From an uncultured Clostridia bacterium (GTDB taxonomy: Bacteria; Bacillota; Clostridia; Oscillospirales; Ruminococcaceae), in contig CALERQ010000106.1 of assembly GCA_937907305.1 (NCBI GenBank), positions 1-9,130 on the forward strand: a DNA stretch of 9,130 bases. The letters are read 5' to 3'. Position numbers and translations under genes: made by a program. Positions 5,191-9,130 of this stretch are shown here, one piece after another; positions within the stretch are counted from its first letter, which is position 1, and every line of letters starts with the position of its first letter. The notes below the pieces were generated by a model. That model did not search any database. It was not told where the DNA came from and worked only from the letters and a program-made list of their open reading frames with translations.

Positions 5191-6096
5191 TTACAGCCAC
5201 TTTTTCCGGCGGAAATACCGCACCAGCAGCAGTACCACCGCTATCGCCACCACGATGATGACCGGATAGCCGTATTCCCACTCCAGCTCCGGCATGTCAA
5301 AATTCATCCCGTACCACCCTACTATAAGGGAAAGCGGCAAAAAGATGGTCGTCACAATAGTCAGCAGCTTCATCACCCGGTTCTGCAGGATATCCACCTG
5401 CGCCTGGTATTCCCCGCTGATCTGGGTGGCATATTCCCGCAGCATCTGCGTTTCGCCGCGCAGGGTGGCCACCCGCCGGGCAAAATACCCCACCCGGCGC
5501 TGGGCCCGGTGCCCCAGCAGCTCGGCGGCATCCTCCTGCATCGTCTCAGCAAAATCCCCCAGCTGGGCATAGAAGCGGTTTTCCCGGTTCAGTTCCCGCC
5601 GTATGGCGCTCATTTTATGGATAAATTTATCGGTATCATCGGCCAGCACCCCCTGCTCCAGGGCAGTCAGACGGCTTTCCAGACCCTGCAGCATCGGCAG
5701 GTCATTCTGGGTCAGTGCCGTCAGCAGCTCCGCCAGCAGCTCATCCGCCGTCAGGGCATGTCCTGTTGGCAGGGTCAGCTGCTTCAGGCACTCGGCGGCA
5801 TAGCCGTTGTGATCCACCAGCAGCAGGCTCTCTCCCGCCAGCGCAAAGGCCAGCTTCCGGACGGATTGCGCGCTCCGTTGGGGCAGGCGTACCTCCCCCG
5901 CCAGGGCCCCCTGCCTGATATGCAGCCAACAATACTGGTTCTCCCGCAGGTCCTCCGGGGGCTGCGGCGGGGTAAGGCCCTGCGGCAGCAGGGCGCCGGG
6001 CAGCTCCTCCGGGCGCAGCACCGCCAGGATGCTCTTTTCCTCCGGCGGCAGACTTTCCAGCGGCTCCAGTGTTTCTCCTACTCGGTAATACTGCAT
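5191..6096 (-). CDS. CorA-family divalent cation (Mg2+) transporter
   Basis: 301 residues, typical for CorA-like channels. The C-terminus shows the signature WYGMNFDMPEL (261-271) after the first membrane helix (about 245-262), then a second helix (about 277-294) and a basic RRKKW tail. The N-terminal two thirds are a soluble, helix-rich domain as in CorA funnels. These proteins are pentameric channels that bring in Mg2+ (some Co2+ or Ni2+; ZntB-like members move Zn2+). The start is one of two adjacent ATGs (6099 or 6096). I prefer 6096 because GGAGG (complement of 6104-6108) is then 7 nt away. A longer frame to 6195 would overlap the GNAT gene and is not needed. A promoter of its own lies at 6124-6152, though read-through from the GNAT gene 62 bp upstream is possible. 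The exact ion is unknown. Confidence 0.9.
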   Translation of the reverse strand: MQYYRVGETLEPLESLPPEEKSILAVLRPEELPGALLPQGLTPPQPPEDLRENQYCWLHIRQGALAGEVRLPQRSAQSVRKLAFALAGESLLLVDHNGYAAECLKQLTLPTGHALTADELLAELLTALTQNDLPMLQGLESRLTALEQGVLADDTDKFIHKMSAIRRELNRENRFYAQLGDFAETMQEDAAELLGHRAQRRVGYFARRVATLRGETQMLREYATQISGEYQAQVDILQNRVMKLLTIVTTIFLPLSLIVGWYGMNFDMPELEWEYGYPVIIVVAIAVVLLLVRYFRRKKWL

Positions 6097-6123
6097 CATT
6101 TCTCCTCCCGTGCCGTTTTTCTC

Positions 6124-6152
6124 AGTATACCACATTCCGCCCGGCCGGGCAA
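6124..6152 (-). promoter_or_regulatory. Sigma-A-like promoter of the corA-family gene
   Basis: On the minus strand, -35 TTGCCC (6147-6152), 17 bp spacer and -10 TATACT (6124-6129), in the short gap after the GNAT stop. A GCCCGGCCGGGC palindrome (6139-6150) overlaps the -35 and spacer. Confidence 0.55.
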
Positions 6153-6158
6153 AAAGTT

Positions 6159-6650
6159 TTACCTCAGCTCCTTGCGGTAATAGCACACCCCACACCGCCG
6201 ACCAAACTTGACCGCGATATCGTGCAGGTGCCCCTCCTTCCCAAAGCCGTTCTTCTCATGGAACCGGCAGGAGGCCGCGTTTTCATCGGTAATAATGGAA
6301 ATGAGATTGGTGATCCCCATTTTGCGTCCCTGCGCCTCAATGGCCGTCAGCAGCGCTGCCCCCAGTCCCACGCCCCGCAGGTCGGGTGCCGTGTAGATGG
6401 AAAGATCGGCGGTGTGGCGGTAACCGCTGCGGGGATTAAAGTCACTGAGATAGGCAAAGCCCGCCACATTTCCGGCATCATCCCGCGCCACCAGGAATGG
6501 GAACCGCTCCGTCACACCTGCTACCCGGGCCTCGTACTGCTCCGCCGTCAGCTCCGTCTCCTCCAGCGAAAAGCTGGTGTTCTTCACATAGTAGTTGTAG
6601 ATCTCCCGGCAGCCGGGGATATCCCGCCGCTCCAGCCTGGTGATGATCAT
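6159..6650 (-). CDS. GNAT N-acetyltransferase, phosphinothricin acetyltransferase/MnaT-like
   Basis: 163 residues. The N-terminal EIYNYYVKNTSFSLEE (about 16-31) is typical of the PAT/Bar/YncA branch of GNAT enzymes. The acetyl-CoA loop is RGVGLGAAL (92-100) and the C-terminal motif NAASCRFHEKNGF (124-136) is followed by a typical HDIAVKFGR strand. These cytoplasmic enzymes acetylate the amino group of small molecules: phosphinothricin, methionine sulfone or sulfoximine, and some amino acids. The true substrate cannot be read from sequence and herbicide resistance should not be assumed. The start ATG at 6650 has AGGAAAGGAAGG just upstream. No clear promoter was found; element F and a GC-rich stretch lie upstream. 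It ends 62 bp before corA, possibly co-transcribed with it. Confidence 0.88.
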   Translation of the reverse strand: MIITRLERRDIPGCREIYNYYVKNTSFSLEETELTAEQYEARVAGVTERFPFLVARDDAGNVAGFAYLSDFNPRSGYRHTADLSIYTAPDLRGVGLGAALLTAIEAQGRKMGITNLISIITDENAASCRFHEKNGFGKEGHLHDIAVKFGRRCGVCYYRKELR

Positions 6651-6731
6651 TTAGGGTCCTTCCTTTCCTGGGATCAGTCTCTGCTTTGCCCGGCCCTCCT
6701 CGGCCGCCTTCTGCAGGGTACAGAGTCCGGA

Positions 6732-6804
6732 CCGCAGGCCGTTTCGGCTTCGCCGAAACACACGGGCTCCGCCCGTGTCGGCTGCTCCGCCGCCGGGCCT
6801 GCGG
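6732..6804. repeat. GC-rich cloverleaf palindromic element F
   Basis: Outer arms CCGCAGGCC (6732-6740)/GGCCTGCGG (6796-6804) enclose GTTTCGGC/GCCGAAAC (6741-6759, loop TTC), ACACGGGC/GCCCGTGT (6760-6778, loop TCC) and a weaker CGGC/GCCG (6779-6792). It is the sister copy of element B: hairpin stems identical, loops different, and two outer-arm base pairs swapped in a compensating way. It occupies the gap of about 300 bp between the tRNA terminator and the GNAT gene. I see nothing else coding in that gap. Confidence 0.85.
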
Positions 6805-6955
6805 CCCGCCCTCCCCCGCTCAGCCTGTGCCTCACAGCCGCCGCGGTTCCGCGCCTTTTGCCCAAAATGAAAAACCAGGCAGGGCTGCGGCCTTCTTTGC
6901 CGCGCTCTCTGCCTGTTTTCCGTCTGCCGTGTGGTCTTGGGGATCACCTGATAAT

Positions 6956-6985
6956 AAAAAAAGCGCCTTGCCGGCGTCTTTTTTT
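6956..6985 (-). terminator. Terminator of the tRNA operon
   Basis: On the minus strand AAAAAAAG-A-CGCC pairs with GGCG-CTTTTTTT around a short loop, starting 3 nt after the CCA of tRNA-Glu. A-tract and T-tract on both sides. Confidence 0.85.
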
Positions 6986-6988
6986 ATC

Positions 6989-7063
6989 TGGTGACCCGGA
7001 CGGGAATCGAACCCGTGTTACAGCCGTGAAAGGGCCGTGTCTTAGCCGCTTGACCACCGGGCC
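6989..7063 (-). tRNA. tRNA-Glu (anticodon UUC)
   Basis: 75 nt including an encoded CCA. Acceptor stem GGCCCGG/CCGGGTC with one G-T wobble, D-arm with GGTCAAGCGGCTAAGAC, anticodon loop CTTTCAC (TTC at 7028-7030), T-loop GTTCGATTC and discriminator A. It is second in a two-tRNA operon, 4 nt after tRNA-Met. Confidence 0.96.
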
Positions 7064-7067
7064 ATTA

Positions 7068-7144
7068 TGGTAGCGGTAGGTGGACTTGAACCGCCGACAC
7101 TTCGGGTATGAACCGAATGCTCTAGCCAACTGAGCTATACCGCC
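7068..7144 (-). tRNA. tRNA-Met (anticodon CAU, elongator type)
   Basis: 77 nt including an encoded CCA. Acceptor GGCGGTA/TACCGCT, D-arm TAGCTCAGTTGGCTAGAGC, anticodon stem-loop TTCGG-TTCATAC-CCGAA (CAT at 7108-7110), T-loop GGTTCAAGTCC, discriminator A. The first acceptor position pairs as G-T, and the body matches elongator tRNA-Met of Firmicutes more than initiator or lysidine tRNA-Ile. Confidence 0.93.
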
Positions 7145-7172
7145 ATATAAGCGCGATTATCACGCAAGGGTT

Positions 7173-7201
7173 ATTATACTAAATGGAAAAAGGCTTGTCA
7201 A
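7173..7201 (-). promoter_or_regulatory. Perfect consensus sigma-A promoter of the tRNA operon
   Basis: On the minus strand, TTGACA (7196-7201), 17 bp and TATAAT (7173-7178), 28 bp before tRNA-Met. All 12 hexamer positions match, as is common for stable RNA genes. Confidence 0.93.
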
Positions 7202-7315
7202 CCCTCTTTTTCATCATTTTTTCACGCCCCGTGGGGCAAAAGCCCCATGAAAGCCCCCGTTTTATCCCGCCCCTTTGATGAAAACAGAGAATTGCGCCAA
7301 AGCCGGGAGATTTCC

Positions 7316-7344
7316 TTGACCTTTTGGGGCGGATGCACTACAAT
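7316..7344 (+). promoter_or_regulatory. Sigma-A promoter of guaB
   Basis: TTGACC (7316-7321), 17 bp and TACAAT (7339-7344). Inferred start near 7351, giving an untranslated leader of about 175 nt that contains element G. No purine riboswitch signature was recognised in the leader. Confidence 0.8.
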
Positions 7345-7356
7345 AATAAAAATATC

Positions 7357-7479
7357 TGCCCGGCGCCAGGAGCCCGGCGGGCGCTCTCCGCTCCGCCTCG
7401 GGCGCGCCGTCCCTTCGGGAGCGGCACCCCTCGTCCGCTCCGCGCGCCCGCCGCCCAGCAGCCGTTTTCCGGCCGGGCA
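7357..7479. repeat. GC-rich branched palindromic element G in the guaB leader
   Basis: Outer arms TGCCCGGC (7357-7364)/GCCGGGCA (7472-7479), a second nested stem CGGCGGGCGC (7375-7384)/GCGCCCGCCG (7444-7453), and an internal hairpin GCCG-TCCC/GGGA-CGGC (7406-7425, loop TTC, one bulged G). It is less regular than elements A-F and may be a degenerate or unrelated member. It lies wholly inside the transcribed leader. Confidence 0.6.
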
Positions 7480-7513
7480 CCCAGAGCAGTACAACCAAAA
7501 AAGCATAGCATAG

Positions 7514-7520
7514 AAGGGGG
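7514..7520 (+). promoter_or_regulatory. Ribosome binding site of guaB
   Basis: AAGGGGG ends 9 nt before the ATG at 7530 and 6 nt before an in-frame TTG at 7527. The ATG is preferred. Confidence 0.65.
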
Positions 7521-7529
7521 ATCTTATTG

Positions 7530-9005
7530 ATGCTGAATACCGATCACAATTCCAAATTCCTGCCGGAGGCACTCACCTTCGATGACATCCTGATGGTACC
7601 GGCCCACAGCAATGTGCTGCCCGCCGATATCAATGTCCGTACCCGCCTGGCCGGGGATATCTACCTCAATACCCCGCTCATCAGCGCCGCCATGGATACC
7701 GTCACCGAAAGCCGCATGGCCATCGCCATGGCCCGGGAAGGCGGCCTCGGCGTCATCCATAAGAATATGCCCATCCGCCAGCAGGCCGATCAGGTCGATC
7801 GGGTCAAGCGCAGCGAAAACGGCGTCATCAATAATCCCTTTTTCCTCTCTCCGGAGCATCTCGTCAGCGATGCCGACCGGCTGATGGGCAAGTTCCACAT
7901 CAGCGGCGTTCCCATCTGCGATGCCGACGGCAAGCTGGTGGGCATCATCACCAACCGCGACCTCAAGTTCATGTCCAGCTTCGATGTCCCCATCGGCGAG
8001 GTGATGACCAAGGAGCACCTCATCACCGCCCCCCAGGGCATCACCCTGGAGGAAGCCAAGGCCCTGCTGCTGCGCAGCAAGGTGGAAAAACTGCCCATCG
8101 TGGATGAAAACTTCCACCTCACCGGCCTCGTCACCATCAAGGATATCGAAAAGGCCAAAAAGTACCCCAATGCCGCCCGCGACAGTCAGAACCGCCTGCT
8201 GGTCGCCGGCGCCATCGGCGTCAGCCACGATATGGAGGAGCGCGCCGCCGCCCTGGTGGAAGCCCAGGTCGATATCCTGGCGCTGGATAGTGCCCACGGC
8301 CACAGTGAGAATATCCTCAAGGCCGTTTCCCGCATCAAGAGCCTTTATCCCCACATCCCGCTCATCGCCGGCAATGTAGCCACCGCCGCCGGCACCGAAG
8401 CCCTCATTAAAGCGGGCGCCGACTGCGTCAAGGTCGGCATCGGGCCCGGTTCCATCTGCACCACCCGTGTGGTCGCCGGTGTGGGCGTGCCGCAGGTCAC
8501 TGCCGTGTATGAGGCCGCCTGCATGGCCGCCAAGTACGATATTCCCATCATCGCCGATGGCGGCATCAAGTATTCCGGCGATATTGTAAAGGCGCTGGCC
8601 GCCGGCGCCAATACCGTTATGCTGGGCAGTCTGCTGGCCGGCTGCGAGGAAGCCCCCGGTGAAAGCGAGATCTACCAGGGCCGCCAGTTCAAGAGCTACC
8701 GCGGCATGGGTTCCATCGCCGCTATGCAGAACGGCAGCAAGGACCGCTACTTCCAGGAAGGCAACAAAAAGCTGGTGCCGGAGGGGGTAGAAGGCCGCGT
8801 GCCCTACCGGGGCGCCCTGGCCGATAACATTTTCCAGCTGATGGGCGGTGTAAAGAGCGGCATGGGCTATACCGGCTGCGCCACCATTGCCGAGCTGCAC
8901 GAAAAGGCCCAGTTTGTCCGCATCACCGGCGCCGGCCTTATTGAGAGCCACCCCCACGATATTTCCATCACCAAGGAATCCCCCAACTATTCCAGCCACA
9001 GCTAA
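7530..9005 (+). CDS. guaB: Inosine-5'-monophosphate dehydrogenase
   Basis: 491 residues, full length. It oxidises IMP to XMP with NAD+, the committed step of guanine nucleotide synthesis, as a cytoplasmic tetramer or octamer. The N-terminal EALTFDDILMVP (13-24) opens the TIM barrel. A tandem CBS (Bateman) regulatory domain follows, with repeats at about 101-148 and 153-208 (MTKEHLITAPQG in the second). Catalytic residues are visible: DSAHGH (253-258), the loop GIGPGSICTTR (303-313) with nucleophile Cys310, DGGIKYSGD (343-351), MLGSLLAG, YRGMGS (390-395), the flap Arg406-Tyr407 and EGVEGRVPY (418-426). The C-terminus SHPHDISITKESPNYS is also standard. It is a single-gene unit with its own promoter, long leader and terminator, and no guaA next to it. 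It is divergent from the tRNA operon. Confidence 0.98.
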   Translation: MLNTDHNSKFLPEALTFDDILMVPAHSNVLPADINVRTRLAGDIYLNTPLISAAMDTVTESRMAIAMAREGGLGVIHKNMPIRQQADQVDRVKRSENGVINNPFFLSPEHLVSDADRLMGKFHISGVPICDADGKLVGIITNRDLKFMSSFDVPIGEVMTKEHLITAPQGITLEEAKALLLRSKVEKLPIVDENFHLTGLVTIKDIEKAKKYPNAARDSQNRLLVAGAIGVSHDMEERAAALVEAQVDILALDSAHGHSENILKAVSRIKSLYPHIPLIAGNVATAAGTEALIKAGADCVKVGIGPGSICTTRVVAGVGVPQVTAVYEAACMAAKYDIPIIADGGIKYSGDIVKALAAGANTVMLGSLLAGCEEAPGESEIYQGRQFKSYRGMGSIAAMQNGSKDRYFQEGNKKLVPEGVEGRVPYRGALADNIFQLMGGVKSGMGYTGCATIAELHEKAQFVRITGAGLIESHPHDISITKESPNYSSHS

Positions 9006-9019
9006 AAAACAGGCTATCT

Positions 9020-9055
9020 TCTCCCCCGCACGCCAAAAGCGGGGGAGATTTTTTA
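9020..9055 (+). terminator. Intrinsic terminator of guaB
   Basis: TCTCCCCCGC (9020-9029) pairs perfectly with GCGGGGGAGA (9039-9048) around a 9-nt loop and is followed by TTTTTT, 14 nt after the stop codon. Confidence 0.93.
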
Positions 9056-9130
9056 TTCAATTTTCAAGGTGCTGATTGGGAGGCAGGTTCCCGCTGGGGC
9101 AGACCCCCAAATTGCCCGATGAGGTCTGCT
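9056..9130. other. Window end, no gene recognised
   Basis: No start codon with a ribosome binding site is seen. The minus strand reads ACCTTGAAAATTGAATA near 9056-9072, similar to the CCTTGAAAACTGAATA-type segment known from Firmicutes rRNA leaders and spacers. GCAGACC (9099-9105) can pair with GGTCTGC (9123-9129). This may be the edge of a structured RNA or of another intergenic repeat that continues to the right. Confidence 0.3.

Noticed and set aside
6097..6195. Longer N-terminus for the CorA-family protein
   Set aside because: It would overlap the GNAT 3' end and the promoter at 6124-6152. A strong ribosome binding site sits directly before the ATG pair at 6096/6099.
7226..7246. GGGGC-AAAA-GCCCC hairpin as a terminator between the tRNA and guaB promoters
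   Set aside because: No T-run follows in either direction at the right place, and it lies between two divergent promoters where no transcript is expected to end.
385..7479. CRISPR array or insertion-sequence ends as explanation of the repeats
   Set aside because: The repeats are not evenly spaced with unique spacers, no cas or transposase gene is present, and no target-site duplications around an enclosed gene were seen.
7345..7529. Purine (guanine) riboswitch before guaB
   Set aside because: I could not find the conserved junction core or the paired loop sequences of that riboswitch class. The structure seen is GC-rich nested stems.
7524..8999. 491-codon open frame on the minus strand across guaB
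   Set aside because: It is the antisense of a certain IMP dehydrogenase gene. The frame is open because of the high GC and C-ending codons; the protein is low-complexity Gly/Ala/Asp/His-rich and has no ribosome binding site.

Overview
The window looks like chromosomal DNA of a spore-forming, high-GC member of the Clostridia, most likely Oscillospiraceae/Ruminococcaceae. The evidence is strong AGGAGG-type ribosome binding sites, sigma-A promoters with 17-18 bp spacers, tRNAs with encoded CCA, the sporulation genes spoIIID and a pdaA-like deacetylase, and GC-rich coding sequence. The genus call is inference. No phage, insertion sequence, transposase or CRISPR array is visible, and the genes are ordinary housekeeping and sporulation genes.

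Layout: a MATE-family transporter enters from the left edge on the minus strand (1-305) and diverges from spoIIID (602-868, +), which ends in an intrinsic terminator. A two-gene operon of half-size chromate-transporter-family proteins (2182 to 1068, -) follows, with an ATGA overlap between the genes. Upstream of it is a lipoprotein PdaA-like polysaccharide deacetylase (3273-2335, -). Enolase (3590-4852, +) converges on a CorA-family Mg2+ channel (6096-5191, -), and the two share a bidirectional terminator. A GNAT acetyltransferase of the phosphinothricin-acetyltransferase type (6650-6159, -) lies just upstream of corA. A tRNA-Met/tRNA-Glu pair (7144-6989, -) with a perfect consensus promoter and terminator diverges from guaB, IMP dehydrogenase (7530-9005, +), which also ends in a clear terminator. 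The last 75 bases hold no recognisable gene.

The genes do not form one pathway. SpoIIID (mother-cell sporulation regulator) and the PdaA-like enzyme (spore-cortex muramic lactam formation) point to a sporulating cell. eno, guaB and the tRNAs are core metabolism and translation, and MATE, chromate-family, CorA and GNAT are transport or accessory functions.

The most unusual content is intergenic. Seven GC-rich palindromic clusters (about 385-511, 942-1055, 3472-3556, 4913-5008, 5037-5117, 6732-6804 and 7357-7479) lie in five intergenic gaps plus the eno and guaB leaders. Five of them have the same plan: an outer inverted repeat of 9-13 bp, usually carrying a GCAG/CTGC core, enclosing three hairpins mostly with 3-nt loops. 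On paper this is a cloverleaf or four-way junction. The copy at 5037-5117 has every junction base paired. Hairpin modules recur between elements with identical stems but different loops, or with compensatory base-pair changes. This indicates a related, structure-conserved, modular interspersed repeat family and not chance GC-richness.
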